Notes under the pieces: model-generated
Database searches by the model: none
Seen by the model: the letters and a program-made list of their open reading frames with translations, nothing else
Told to the model about the DNA's origin: nothing
NCBI GenBank assembly: GCA_039105265.1
Contig: JAPFFF010000057.1
Span: 806,001-870,000, forward strand
Direction of reading: 5' to 3'
Source: Tritrichomonas musculus
Taxonomy: Eukaryota; Parabasalia; Tritrichomonadida; Tritrichomonadidae
Length of the DNA: 64,000 nucleotides
Shown: positions 10,971-21,102 of the stretch, piece by piece
Layout: each line of letters opens with the position of its first letter
Numbering within the stretch: the first letter of the stretch is position 1
Translations under genes and position numbers: made by a program

Positions 10971-11200
10971 ATTGACGACATTGCCGCCCATAGGACGACC
11001 ACGGTGGCAATAAAAAGATGAAAATAAAACAAACAAAAAACAAACAAAATTGATTATTTAATATTATTATTACGATTTTTTAATTTTTTTATTTTGATAA
11101 AGCTTATTTAAAATATTCTGAGTCTTCTCAGAAATTTGTTAAATTTTTTTTTTTATAAATATATATAACTTTTTGAAAGAATTATGGTCTTTTTATATTT

Positions 11201-13543
11201 ATGGAAGAAGACCAAAATCTTTATTATTCAGCGAAATATCTATCTCATACGCAAAGACCTAATTCTTTAAAAGATAAAGGATTAAGAACATTCATTGAAA
11301 TTGTTCCTTTGCATTCTCAGAATTTCAATATCATTTCGCTAATCCTTTTCCTCGATAGCTTAACCAAAGAATTTATATGCAACAACAAAAGAGTTTATAA
11401 TGACATTTTTTCGTTTAGTTGCTGTAATAAATCAAAGATAAATACTGAAATTCAAATATTTAGCATAACTGTCAAAAACGATTTGGAAACCATTAAAGTT
11501 CTCGCTAGAGATCAACTCCTTGAAAACCAAACTATGAAAGTTGTTACTATTGATTTTGAAGAATGTATCATGACGTCGCCATATACTTTGAAAAATAAAG
11601 AGTGTCCTTTTTTGACTCAAGATTTTTGGAATAAACAATGTAAACATAAAAATACAATGCTTTATACTTTTTGTAATTACGTAGCTCGAAAAAATTCTAA
11701 TTTTCCAATATTTATAAAATTTGCTTTTCAAAACTTTTTAGATAAAAGAACCTTGCGTAGAAGAGCCGTTAGTTTTCAAGGTTATGATGATTTTTATAAA
11801 ATTTTATTGCATTTACCTGGTTTTGTTTATATTGAGATAAGTACTCAAAAAGTTCAGGACGATGGATTTGCATTTAAATTTAATAATGATTTTGCTTTTA
11901 TTAAAAATATAATATGGATTATGCCTTGGGCTTTAGAAGTTATAAATTATATGCATTATTTGCAAATTGATGCTTCTTTTTATGCGCTTAAGCCTTACAA
12001 ATTTTGTATATACCATTCAATTTATTTCAATTCAAGTTTTCCTTTCGCATTATCAATTGGCCCTAAAGAGAACCGTTTTTTATATAATTTATTATTTGAT
12101 GGATTAAATAAGTTTTGTTTAAATAAAAATGTTTTTGAAAATAAAGTTGTTTTATCAGATTTAGGTTCTCCTATCAAAAAGTTCTGTAAATTACATTCAA
12201 ATATTCAATATTTTTGTCATCGTCATATTATACAAATATTTGGACCTAAATCATCATTAGGCATATGGGTTGCAAGGTTATTGAGATGCAAAACATATTT
12301 AATATATAAACAAGAAAAAGAATTTATTTTAGTTGAAATGGACGAATATAAAAAAGATCCAAATTCACCTTTATTTGACGATACCGATCAAGATAATGAA
12401 AAAAAACAAAAATTAAAAGATTTTGAAATTATGTTAAAAGATATAGATGAAGTGGAAAGAATGCCAAATAAAGAAGAAATTAAAAAAAGTGATTATTATA
12501 TTGCTAATTGGGCAATATGGATTCGTTCTGACCACCATGTAGCTCGTTGTTCAAATCATTCGGAAGGTTTCCACGGAAATATCAATCAAAAATTGCCAGA
12601 TTCCGGAACTCATTCATTTAAAACTGGTTTCACAACAATTGTAAATTATTTATTAAATTATATAAATAATTACTCAGATATTTGTGGAAATTCTTTTCAA
12701 AACAAACATCAAAAAATGATTCAAAAAGTTATACAAATTCTTAGCAAGAGACCAGATAATTATTTAAAATGTTCAAAAGAAAATTGTGATTGTGGTGAAG
12801 ATGATTTTGTTGAATCAATTTATGGAGTGAAACTTCCTTGCATACATACAATATTAAATAATTTTTGCAAATCAGAAATATTTAATATTGTTAAAAATAG
12901 CAATGAAATTGATATTCAATATTTATTTGTTCAATCTCTCAAAAAGTTCCCCAATTATAAATTTGAAAAAAATCTTTTTAAATCAAATAGAAAAAATATA
13001 GATAGAATAATATCAATATACGAAGTTGAAAAGAATAGAAAGTTTGATAAGGAATCATTGAATATATTAGGCTCTTTTATTAATGAGTTTCTTAATTGTT
13101 TTACATATGTTTTACCAAAATTCCCAAATATTAATCCAAATGATGCCAAATATTCTGGAAATCATTTTGATTTTCGAGCACTTGATGAAAAATTGGTTTT
13201 CAGAAAAAAGAAAGAAGAAAGTAACACAAGTCAAAAGAAAGAAAAATTAAAACTTGAAAATTTATACGACGAAGATGACAATTTTGATTCAATGATAAAA
13301 GACTGTAATGCTGACATCGAATTAATTAAGAAAAAATACTATGAAACGAAGGCTGAAATTAAAGGAATGTATCCTCAATTATCATATCATGATATCGAAA
13401 AAATATGTTTTTCTAATTTTGTCCGCTATGTTTTTGAAACTAGATGCGATAATTCAGGTGTCATATATTTTTTATCTAAATTCAAAATAGCAAGTTGGAA
13501 AAATGCAGATTTAGCTGCAGGTGGTAACAGATTTTTCTCTTAA
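11201..13543 (+). CDS. MULE-type DDE transposase
   Basis: 780 residues, one frame. The transposase would bind the terminal repeats and cut and join the element in the nucleus. Candidate catalytic residues are D257 (in LQIDASF), D320 (in VVLSD) and E455 (in SNHSEGFHGN), with the spacing of the MULE DD-E catalytic core. The expected C/H motif between the second Asp and the Glu is present as FCHRHI around residue 339. A cysteine cluster (CSKENCDCGEDDF) followed by LPCIHTILNNFC near residues 525-555 resembles a SWIM-like zinc motif. A basic coiled-coil-like stretch near residues 660-690 precedes the C-terminus. The ATG at 11201 is favoured because the same start and leader are copied twice in the arms. 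The stop codon itself forms the first bases of the right arm. Confidence 0.92.
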   Translation: MEEDQNLYYSAKYLSHTQRPNSLKDKGLRTFIEIVPLHSQNFNIISLILFLDSLTKEFICNNKRVYNDIFSFSCCNKSKINTEIQIFSITVKNDLETIKVLARDQLLENQTMKVVTIDFEECIMTSPYTLKNKECPFLTQDFWNKQCKHKNTMLYTFCNYVARKNSNFPIFIKFAFQNFLDKRTLRRRAVSFQGYDDFYKILLHLPGFVYIEISTQKVQDDGFAFKFNNDFAFIKNIIWIMPWALEVINYMHYLQIDASFYALKPYKFCIYHSIYFNSSFPFALSIGPKENRFLYNLLFDGLNKFCLNKNVFENKVVLSDLGSPIKKFCKLHSNIQYFCHRHIIQIFGPKSSLGIWVARLLRCKTYLIYKQEKEFILVEMDEYKKDPNSPLFDDTDQDNEKKQKLKDFEIMLKDIDEVERMPNKEEIKKSDYYIANWAIWIRSDHHVARCSNHSEGFHGNINQKLPDSGTHSFKTGFTTIVNYLLNYINNYSDICGNSFQNKHQKMIQKVIQILSKRPDNYLKCSKENCDCGEDDFVESIYGVKLPCIHTILNNFCKSEIFNIVKNSNEIDIQYLFVQSLKKFPNYKFEKNLFKSNRKNIDRIISIYEVEKNRKFDKESLNILGSFINEFLNCFTYVLPKFPNINPNDAKYSGNHFDFRALDEKLVFRKKKEESNTSQKKEKLKLENLYDEDDNFDSMIKDCNADIELIKKKYYETKAEIKGMYPQLSYHDIEKICFSNFVRYVFETRCDNSGVIYFLSKFKIASWKNADLAAGGNRFFS

Positions 13544-13732
13544 CAAATTTCTGAGAAGACTCAGAATATTTTAAATAAGCTTTATCAAAAAAAAAAAAAA
13601 AAAAAAAAAATAAAAATAAAAAATAAAAAATCACAATAATATTAAATAATCAATTTTGTTTGTTTTTTGTTTGTTTTATTTTCATCTTTTTATTGCCACC
13701 GTGGTCGTCCTATGGGCGGCAATATCGTCAAT

Positions 13733-13972
13733 TCCAGATCTTCCGGATGAAATCGCGATATCTTTGTCCGGATGACGACTCGCCGCAGTTACAACCAGCC
13801 AGCTGCTAAGCATTACTGATCGTGGTCTTGCTATGGGCGGCAATGTCGTCATTCCAGATCTTCCGGATGAAATCGCAATATCTTTGTCCGGATGACGACT
13901 CGCCGCAGTTACAACCAGCTAGCTGCTAAGCATTACTGATCGTGATCATGCTATGGGCGGCAATGTCGTCAT
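13733..13972 (-). repeat. 120-bp tandem array B' (2 units)
   Basis: Two inverted units between the leader and the inner terminus, ending at gtcgtcat at 13972. Confidence 0.9.
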
Positions 13973-14071
13973 CTCGGTTTCTTTGATTGGTTTAGTTCTA
14001 TAAAAATGGCGCTTTTTCATGGTTTTATCTTAGTGAACTTTTTCAAAACTTTACAAGAAAATTTTAGAACT

Positions 14072-14148
14072 TTATCTTTTAAAGAATTAGGTCTTTGCGT
14101 ATGAGATAGATATTTCGCTGAATAATAAAGATTTTGGTCTTCTTCCAT
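14072..14148 (-). pseudogene. Duplicated 5' end of the transposase gene inside the right arm
   Basis: Reading the minus strand from the ATG at 14148 gives the same first 26 codons as the transposase start before switching into the inner terminus. It is the mirror of the fragment at 10435-10512. Confidence 0.9.
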
Positions 14149-14378
14149 AAATATAAAAAGACCATAATTCTTTCAAAAAGTTATATATATTTATAAAAAA
14201 AAAAATTTAACAAATTTCTGAGAAGACTCAGAATATTTTAAATAAGCTTTATCAAAATAAAAAAATTAAAAAATCGTAATAATAATATTAAATAATCAAT
14301 TTTGTTTGTTTTTTGTTTGTTTTATTTTCATCTTTTTATTGCCACCGTGGTCTTGCTATGGGCGGCAATGTCGTCATT

Positions 14379-14858
14379 CCAGATCTTCCGGATGAAATCG
14401 CGATATCTTTGTCCGGATGACGACTCGCCGCAGTTACAACCAGCTAGCTGCTAAGCATTGCTGATCGTGGTCTTGCTATGGGCGGCAATGTCGTCATTCC
14501 AGATCTTCCGGATGAAATCGCGATATCTTTGTCCGGATGACGACTCGCCGCAGTTACAACCAGCCAGCTGCTAAGCATTACTGATCGTGGTCTTGCTATG
14601 GGCGGCAATGTCGTCATTCCAGATCTTCCGGATGAAATCGCGATATCTTTGTCCGGATGACGACTCGCCGCAGTTACAACCAGCTAGCTGCTAAGCATTG
14701 CTGATCGTGGTCTTGCTATGGGCGGCAATGTCGTCATTCCAGATCTTCCGGATGAAATCGCAATATCTTTGTCCGGATGACGACTCGCCGCAGTTACAAC
14801 CAGCTAGCTGCTAAGCATTACTGATCGTGATCATGCTATGGGCGGCAATGTCGTCATC
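14379..14858 (-). repeat. 120-bp tandem array A' (4 units)
   Basis: Four inverted 120-bp units with boundaries at 14379, 14499, 14619 and 14739, ending at the outer terminus from 14859. Confidence 0.95.
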
Positions 14859-15051
14859 TCGGTTTCTTTGATTGGTTTAGTTCTATAAAAATGGCGCTTT
14901 TTCATGGTTTTATCTTAGTGAACTTTTTCAAAACTTTACAAGAAAATTTTAGAACTTTTTGTATGCCTTCTCAATTAACTCAAAAAGTCAGAATAACGAA
15001 TTTTCCTCAGAAAAAAATGGTGTAACTTTTTCTATAGTTTGTCACTTCGCC

Positions 15052-15060
15052 TTAATATTT
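15052..15060 (+). repeat. 9-bp target site duplication, right (ttaatattt)
   Basis: Exact match to 9282-9290, directly after the right end of the MULE. Confidence 0.9.
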
Positions 15061-17353
15061 CAAATGTGTATAGTAACGGCAAAAATATAAAATTGCTTTA
15101 TTTTTTAAATATATATTGTAATTAATGTATTATTAAATATTGAATATAATATTGTCTGGTTTTAATCGATAAATGCATCGGTAAACAAAAAACTTTTTTT
15201 GTGAAAAATAATTACAATAAATATTCAATTTAATAAAAATATTTATTTTTTCATATCTTTTTATGATATTGTTTTTTCGATATATTTTATATATTTATAT
15301 TATTATGTTAAATTTGTTATATTATTTATTATTTCTTTAACTTTTAATATTTGCATTTGTTTTAATTATTACAATTATATTTATACTGCAAAGGTGATAT
15401 TTATGTTTTTCTTCATGTTAGCATGTTAATTTACTCTTATGAGCATAATATAATACATTATTACTATCATCAGCATGACCAAGGTTTGATTTTTATTTTG
15501 ACATAAAAATTGATTCTAGAACTCATATTCACTAAAATTACTCTAAATACATGAATGTATATCTCGTTGGTAAACAAAACTATAATTCTTCTTCGTTTCA
15601 ATCAATAAAAAAATGGAATTTCGTTCTTTGGTATATTAAAAATTTATATTTTATTTTTTATATTTTTATTAACTCAAAGCATAATATAATTATTTCAATT
15701 TTGTTATATTTTATTTTTAGATTTATTCATTTATTCAGTATCAATAGAAAATGGATCATTGAAAAAAAAATTCTGAATGTATTTTGAATTTATATCTCAA
15801 TATTTTTGAATATATATATCAATATATATCTTAATATTTATGAGATATTGAAATATTTGAAATAACCTTTTAAAAAGTGTTTACATTTTATGACAATTTT
15901 AATATAAATATTCATTGATTGTAAACATGTATATTCATTTATTTATATCTAATATATATATTATGTTTAATATAAAATATTGTAAATTGATATTGCAGCT
16001 AATATCAATGGATTAATGAAATTATCGAGGCCCATATTTAATTGAAATTCTTAGATGCACCTATCGAGTAGTTTGTTGTAATTATTAGTTCATTTTATTT
16101 CATACACGAATAAAAATAATATATTAAATTTGTAAGAAATAAAATTAACCAGAATCCTCTAAAATAATAAAAATTTAACAAAAAACTAATTTTTTTTTTT
16201 TAAATTCCTTAAATTTTAGTTCATTTTTAAATAAATACCTCAGGAGCATGCTAATATCAATATATGATACAGAATAAGGTATTATATTTATTATTTCTTT
16301 CTCAAATAATGTTAGATAAGAAAGATATTCTAATTATAATATAATTAAAAAAGTTCAAAATCTCCCTTTAAAATTAAAATCTTAGAGCCTAATTACGATA
16401 TTAATAAATATATATAAAAGAACAATGTAAAAAAATAAATATTTTGGTGGATATTTTCAAAATATTGAAAAATCCAAAATACGTTATTTTCGTTACTATA
16501 CACATTATTTCAATAAAAGCTTTTATTAAATTTGATTGAATATTTCAATTGTTTCTTTGATTTTGTCATTTAAAACAATTTCTAAATCTTCAATTTGAAT
16601 AAAATAATCAAATAATTTTCCAGTGTCTTCATATATCATTTTATGTTTCCATCAGATATGAAAAGTCTTCAACAATCATTGGGAGATTGGGGGCAAAAAA
16701 TATCTCCCAAAAAAAAAAAAAAAAAAAAAAAAAGCAATTATTTGACCTTGTCTGATCGACATAGTTCAGAAAAATTTTAAAATTTTTTTAGAGGTATAGA
16801 AACCAAAATTTTGCCAAAGAATTATTATGTTTATATATTTATATTAATCTGTATTAAATATTTAAATTATATTTATGATTTAATTAATATTATAATCATG
16901 AAATTTAAAGATATATATATTTTTATAAAATTGGTTTAATTGAAATTTGTTAAGTTTATTTTTAGATTTCTGAATTTTAATTCAATTTTATTTTGAAACA
17001 TAAATAATAACGGTTTTTTCTTATTCACTTTTTCAATAAAAACTAAATTAAAATAAAGGAATTAAAGTAGAAAAAAAAAAATTGTGTGATTCGATTCTTT
17101 TACAAACCAGCTAATTTGATTAACTATCAGATAAAACTTATTATATATTTCGAAGGAAACAAACGCTTGGGCCAGTTTTGAGTTATAATGTAATCTCTTT
17201 GGTTAATGATAAAAATGCTTATTTATAAAAATTAATATTTATAATATGAATTATATATAATTATGGAATTATTATTTTTTTTATTTATAGGATATTAATA
17301 AAGATACCAATGTTTTAGATTTTAATAAAACTTATTGAAAAAGTTCAATTCTA
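15061..17353. other. Long AT-rich intergenic region, no gene recognised
   Basis: No convincing coding sequence on either strand. A 78-codon frame at 15551-15787 is low-complexity F/I/Y/N sequence and looks spurious. An A run lies at about 16709-16732. Confidence 0.5.
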
Positions 17354-17355
17354 TA

Positions 17356-17694
17356 ACGTGCTTTCAATAGACCCGGAGCATTTCAGTAGACCCGGAGCAA
17401 GGTAAATTTAGCATAGATTGGCCATGATTTGATCGTTTTTTATAAAAAAGAAAACCAAATATGATCAGAAATATTTCGATCAGAATTTTTTTTATTTTTC
17501 ACTATTTTACAAATATCTCCAAATCAAAAAAGTAAAACAAATAATATTTAACAAAAATTATAATGTAAAATAATAATTTTTATATAATTTATCATCAAAT
17601 ATTAAATAAAATAATTAAATTGTATGAAAAATAATAAAAATAAAATTTAGTGCTCCGGGTCTACTGAAATGCTCAGGGTCTATTGAAAGCACGT
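17356..17694. mobile_element. 339-bp MITE with TA target duplication
   Basis: Ends acgtgctttcaatagaccc and its reverse complement, flanked by TA on both sides (17354-17355, 17695-17696). The terminal repeats are about 46 bp and each contains tagacccggagca twice in a row (cagggtc/cgggtc variants on the right). The interior is plain AT-rich sequence with no frame. TA duplication suggests a Tc1/mariner-type mover. Confidence 0.8.
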
Positions 17695-17718
17695 TACCTA
17701 TTTTTTTATTTTGAGAAA

Positions 17719-17797
17719 GTGGACATATGTCCACAAACTGGACACGTGAACTTTAAAATATTAATTGATCTGGACATTTTGACATCAAAATGTCCAC
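17719..17797. repeat. Nested palindrome cluster (gtggacat)
   Basis: gtggacatatgtccac at 17719-17734 is a perfect 16-bp palindrome. tggacattttga and tcaaaatgtcca at 17771-17796 form a second, separated by two bases. Together they make a 79-bp segment that begins gtggacat and ends atgtccac, like a tiny foldback element. Confidence 0.6.
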
Positions 17798-17822
17798 CTA
17801 TTTAAAGCCTAGATTTAAAATA

Positions 17823-18041
17823 AGGTATTTTTTGGTTGAAATAAAGTTTTTGCCCGGGCTTGCCAGAACGATAGGCTACGAGCTCATTTTCGAACGCATG
17901 TAAATTTCACAGTTTTATGCATTAAACGGTCGAAATTCGTCATTGCCCGGGCAGCCCGAGAACCCGAAAAAAAGCAAAGGTTTTGCCCGGCAAAAACTTT
18001 ATTCGGGCTAACCGTCCGGCCCGTGCCCAAAAATCATACCT
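17823..18041. mobile_element. GC-rich island with imperfect inverted ends, MITE-like
   Basis: ataaagtttttgcccgggc at 17841-17859 recurs inverted at 17985-18002, and aggtat/atacct with a following tttttgg pair at the outer edges. The segment is full of gcccgg motifs and much richer in GC than its surroundings. An end reading caggtatgatttttgggc resembles hAT-type termini, but I find no 8-bp duplication, so the family is uncertain. Confidence 0.45.
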
Positions 18042-18224
18042 GTGAATTATAATGAAAAATTGAGAGGTTTACAATTTTTTTTTTTTTTGTTTTGAATCAC
18101 TCCAGACATATCTCATTTTATAGTAAGATTTAAAGAACGAGAATGATTTGATTATTAGATATACATGTTTATTTAAGTCTGCTTGAATTACAACAAAAGG
18201 TATTAATACATAATGATAAGGCAA

Positions 18225-18938
18225 TTAATAGCGTGGTGGGTATCCTGGAGGTGGTGGATAAGCTGGATATCCTGGTGGTGGTGCTCCATATGCAGGTTGG
18301 GGATAAGCAGGAGGAGGAGCAGCATATCCAGGAGGATATGCAGGCGGTGGAGCTCCATATGCAGGCTGTGGATAAGCTGGTGGGGGAGCTCCATATGCTG
18401 GTCTTGGGGGATAAGCTGGTGGTTGTGCTCCATATGCAGGTTGAGGATAAGCTGGAGGAGGTGCTCCATATGCTGGTTGGGGATAAGCTGGGGCTGCATA
18501 TCCAGGCTGTGGATAGGCCTGAGTTGCGTATCCTGGCTGTCCAGAAGAAGGAATAAATGGTGGCTGGCCAGTTTGAGCCATATGTAAAACAAGATGAAGA
18601 CGGCCACCTTTTTTAACCCTACGAAAAGGTATCATATCATACCATCTATCGATGACTTGCCCAAGTGGGAGGGAGCACAATTGAATATCGAGGGAAGATA
18701 TATTGTCATCTTTGAAGATATCTTTATCGCGCATTACAATACGTAATGAACCAGTAGTTGGTGTCGCTATACTGAAATGGAATTCCTGATTCCAACGAGG
18801 ATGCATACTATTTTGGATAACAGCAGTATTTCGACTTTCTGAGCTTGTATTAAGAATGCAATACGCATCAGTCGCATTTGCATCCATTTTGGGTATATCA
18901 TCTGCTTCGATTACACGAACATGTAATGTGTACAACAT
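18225..18938 (-). CDS. C2 domain protein with proline/tyrosine-rich tail
   Basis: 237 residues. Residues 1-125 form a C2 domain: LHVRVIEADDIPKMD at the start, then DAYCIL, the NPxW-like HPRWNQEFHF and RDKDIFKDDN, so candidate calcium-binding aspartates are present in both loops. Residues 130-237 are a low-complexity tail of repeated PQPAYGAPPPAY units. The pairing of a C2 domain with a PxYP-rich tail is common in small trichomonad and plant proteins that bind membranes in a calcium-dependent way; the tail probably mediates oligomerisation or partner binding. No signal peptide is seen. The first ATG fits because the C2 domain begins directly after it. Open frames on the opposite strand and in other frames (for example 18203-18607) are shadows of the repeat. 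Confidence 0.92.
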   Translation of the reverse strand: MLYTLHVRVIEADDIPKMDANATDAYCILNTSSESRNTAVIQNSMHPRWNQEFHFSIATPTTGSLRIVMRDKDIFKDDNISSLDIQLCSLPLGQVIDRWYDMIPFRRVKKGGRLHLVLHMAQTGQPPFIPSSGQPGYATQAYPQPGYAAPAYPQPAYGAPPPAYPQPAYGAQPPAYPPRPAYGAPPPAYPQPAYGAPPPAYPPGYAAPPPAYPQPAYGAPPPGYPAYPPPPGYPPRY

Positions 18939-19221
18939 TTAAAAATATAATTTTTTATAATAACTAAAATTGAATATTATTAATTTTAAAATTCACAAAA
19001 GCATTCAAATAAATTGAAATAAAAATAAATAATATTTATCTGAATTATCGGCGAAAATAAAAAAATTTTTTATTAAATATATTTATCTTTATAATTTACA
19101 GATTTATTTTCTCTATATTGTATATTTATTTTTTATTTATTAATTTAATAATATATATTCATAATAATAATAATTATATGATAAAAATAAGAGAAAATTT
19201 CATATTTTTTAATGATATAAA

Positions 19222-19304
19222 ATAAACTTAAACTCAAAAGCTGGACTGTATTTAACCTTTATTTGACCTCAACTACCGTCCGACTTTTGAGTTTAAGTTT
19301 ATAA
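19222..19304. repeat. 83-bp hairpin element
   Basis: ataaacttaaactcaaaag near 19222 and cttttgagtttaagtttat near 19285 are inverted copies around a ~33-bp centre, extended by ggac/gtcc. Probably a small foldback insertion. Confidence 0.65.
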
Positions 19305-19319
19305 AATATAAAATTGTAA

Positions 19320-19481
19320 TCAATTGAAGTACTTTTGTAATTTGATTTGAAAACAAATTTTCTGCAATAAATCATCCATTTCAACAACTTTATAATTGTG
19401 ATTTTCAAGTTTTGAAAGGACTTCATTGAAGCTTGGACAGTTTTCTGAATGGCCATATAATATTCCAATTTTAATCTGCAT
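19320..19481 (-). pseudogene. Short unidentified frame, possible gene remnant
   Basis: 53 codons from ATG at 19481. The start MQIKIGILYGHSENCPSF followed by NEVLSKLENHNYKVVEMDDL reads like the first beta-alpha-beta unit of a Rossmann or glutamine-amidotransferase-like fold. The frame ends abruptly just before the hairpin element at 19222-19304, so it may be the N-terminal remnant of a gene truncated there. I cannot name the family. Confidence 0.35.
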
Positions 19482-20445
19482 TTGGATAATTTAATATTCT
19501 AATTACACGTAAAAATAAAAGTCAAAATGCCCTATTTTTTATATTTTTTGATTATTTAACATTCACCATATTTAACATTTCCATACGGATTTGTGTTGAT
19601 ATATCTTTTCTTTAGTCAATATTCTTTTTCAAGATCATTTGATGTTTTTCTAGATAAAGTATGATGAGAATGTGATAGTATTCCACATTTTTTTGATATA
19701 TTTAATCAACCTATTATTTTTGTCCTGAAGATTATATTTATCTTCATTAATATCTGTTATTAATATTTTTAAAGTCATCTTTATTAGTTGAATTGATTTT
19801 TTTTATATAATTTTCTCTAGTATGAATAGTAATTTTGATATATTCATGTTCCTTGTAATATATATTCTATTTTTGCAGGGACCTTGTCCTAAATTTTCAG
19901 TTTTAGTTTGAACTTTTTTTAATATTTCATTTTCTTCAATTTGTTCTTTAATCTGTGATTTCTGGTTCAAAATATTCACAGCTATTTAGAGATTTAATGA
20001 ATTTTATAATCCAATTTAACATGGAATTACCATTTTGGATATTTTAAAAAAATTATTTTTATTTGTCCAAAAAAAAGGGCAAAAAAATATGAACCAAAAG
20101 ATTAATTATATCCAATAAGGGTGTTTTTCAGCGATTATTAAAAAAAAAAAAAAAAAAAGATACAATATTTATATTCAAAGATTGAAAATTAGTCTATTTA
20201 GTATTCTTTTACTGATATTTCACTTCTATTTAATAATTTTGAAAGATTTAAAACACAAAGATATGCATTTAATTTGTTTGTTTTATCATAATTGAATCAA
20301 AACATTTTTTGGTAGTTGAAAAATTCAACTCCTTCAACTTTTAAGTTGTAACTTCACCCATCAATCACTTCGCCCTTAAATGAAATTGAAAATATATAAG
20401 TCATTTTTCAGTGCCAAGATATTTTCTTTCAATTTTATGCTTAAT
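19482..20445. other. Intergenic, nothing recognised
   Basis: AT-rich sequence with an A run near 20138-20158. No frame with protein-like composition is seen. Confidence 0.45.
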
Positions 20446-21102
20446 TTAGCTCTTCAATATTATAATTTTTCTAACAATGTTGTTTGACTTAATAATTTTT
20501 ATATCATTGCTTTGGTTAGTTTCTTTTAATTCTGTTATTGGCATTAATAAAGGTTCAAACTTATTTTCAAACTCATCATTAATTGTAATTTCAGTTTTTG
20601 ATGAATTTAATTTATTTTGTTCAATTTTATTCATGATTAATTTAGCTTTTCTTTCAATTTCATTGATTAAAATTTGTATATTATGAATACTGAAAAAATT
20701 TTTGATAATATAATTTGAAAAGAAAGAGATAAATGAATCATAATATTCGACAATTAATCTTGTGATAATAATGTTTTTCTCACTGAAATTGGCTTTCTTC
20801 AATTCTCTTGTTCTAATCCAAAAAATTTTCTTTTCATTTGGGCTTGAATTGATAAAATATTCAAAAGATTTGATAAAATTGATAATATCTTCATTCTTTA
20901 ATTTATATCTTTTGAATAAACGTGCAAAATCTTCATATTCTGTGAGGCCTTCTTTAAGAAGGAAATCAATACATGGTTGAATTAGTTGATCCATATAATA
21001 ACGATCCATACTTGTAGTTGAGGCTTGAAGATTGACAAATGACTTCAATCTATTATCGAATTTGTAACTTTTGTATATTTTTTTTGTATTTGTTACAATC
21101 AT
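20446..21102 (-). CDS. Unknown protein, member 1 of a three-copy family
   Basis: 218 residues, function not recognised. It shares clear similarity over about 150 residues with the genes at 30082-30726 and 31636-32244. Shared landmarks are YKSYKFDNRLKSF near the start, MDRYYM then Q, a GLTEYEDFARLFKRYKLKN segment, KIFWIRTRELKKANF, EKNIIITRLIVEYYDSF, and FFSNYI. The C-terminal 60 residues diverge and end in KIIILKS (KIIILKQ in member 2). Predicted to be mostly helical, soluble, with no signal peptide or membrane segment. The start is set by the shared (K)xYxSYKxxNxLxSF beginning. Possibly a parabasalid-specific family. Confidence 0.8.
   Translation of the reverse strand: MIVTNTKKIYKSYKFDNRLKSFVNLQASTTSMDRYYMDQLIQPCIDFLLKEGLTEYEDFARLFKRYKLKNEDIINFIKSFEYFINSSPNEKKIFWIRTRELKKANFSEKNIIITRLIVEYYDSFISFFSNYIIKNFFSIHNIQILINEIERKAKLIMNKIEQNKLNSSKTEITINDEFENKFEPLLMPITELKETNQSNDIKIIKSNNIVRKIIILKS

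Larger units (their letters stand above)
9291..11141 (+). repeat. Left foldback-like terminal inverted repeat of the MULE
   Basis: Order: outer terminus (9291-9484), six 120-bp units, leader plus transposase 5' fragment (10205-10512), a second copy of the inner terminus (10513-10610), three 120-bp units, then the leader abutting the gene. The inner edge pairs with the sequence starting right at the transposase stop codon on the other side. Confidence 0.9.
9291..15051 (+). mobile_element. MULE (Mutator-like) DNA transposon, complete-looking, 5.76 kb
   Basis: Ends are ggcggaatgac (left) and the reverse complement of ggcgaagtgac (right), flanked by an exact 9-bp target duplication, the size typical of Mutator-like elements. 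One long gene (11201-13543) encodes a MULE-type DDE transposase with no interruption. Both ends are very long inverted repeats (about 1.85 kb left, 1.5 kb right) composed of a ~190-bp outer terminus, arrays of a GC-rich 120-bp unit, a ~230-bp AT-rich leader, and a duplicated copy of the transposase 5' end. With an intact frame, near-identical arms and a perfect target duplication, it looks like a recent insertion. Confidence 0.95.
13540..15051 (-). repeat. Right foldback-like terminal inverted repeat of the MULE
   Basis: Mirror image of the left arm, starting at the transposase stop: leader, two 120-bp units, inner terminus, inverted transposase 5' fragment plus leader, four 120-bp units, then the outer terminus ending at 15051. 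The order matches the left arm, but unit numbers differ (2 and 4 instead of 3 and 6). Confidence 0.9.

Noticed and set aside
15551-15787. 78-codon frame
   Set aside because: Low-complexity composition, no motif, isolated in AT-rich DNA.
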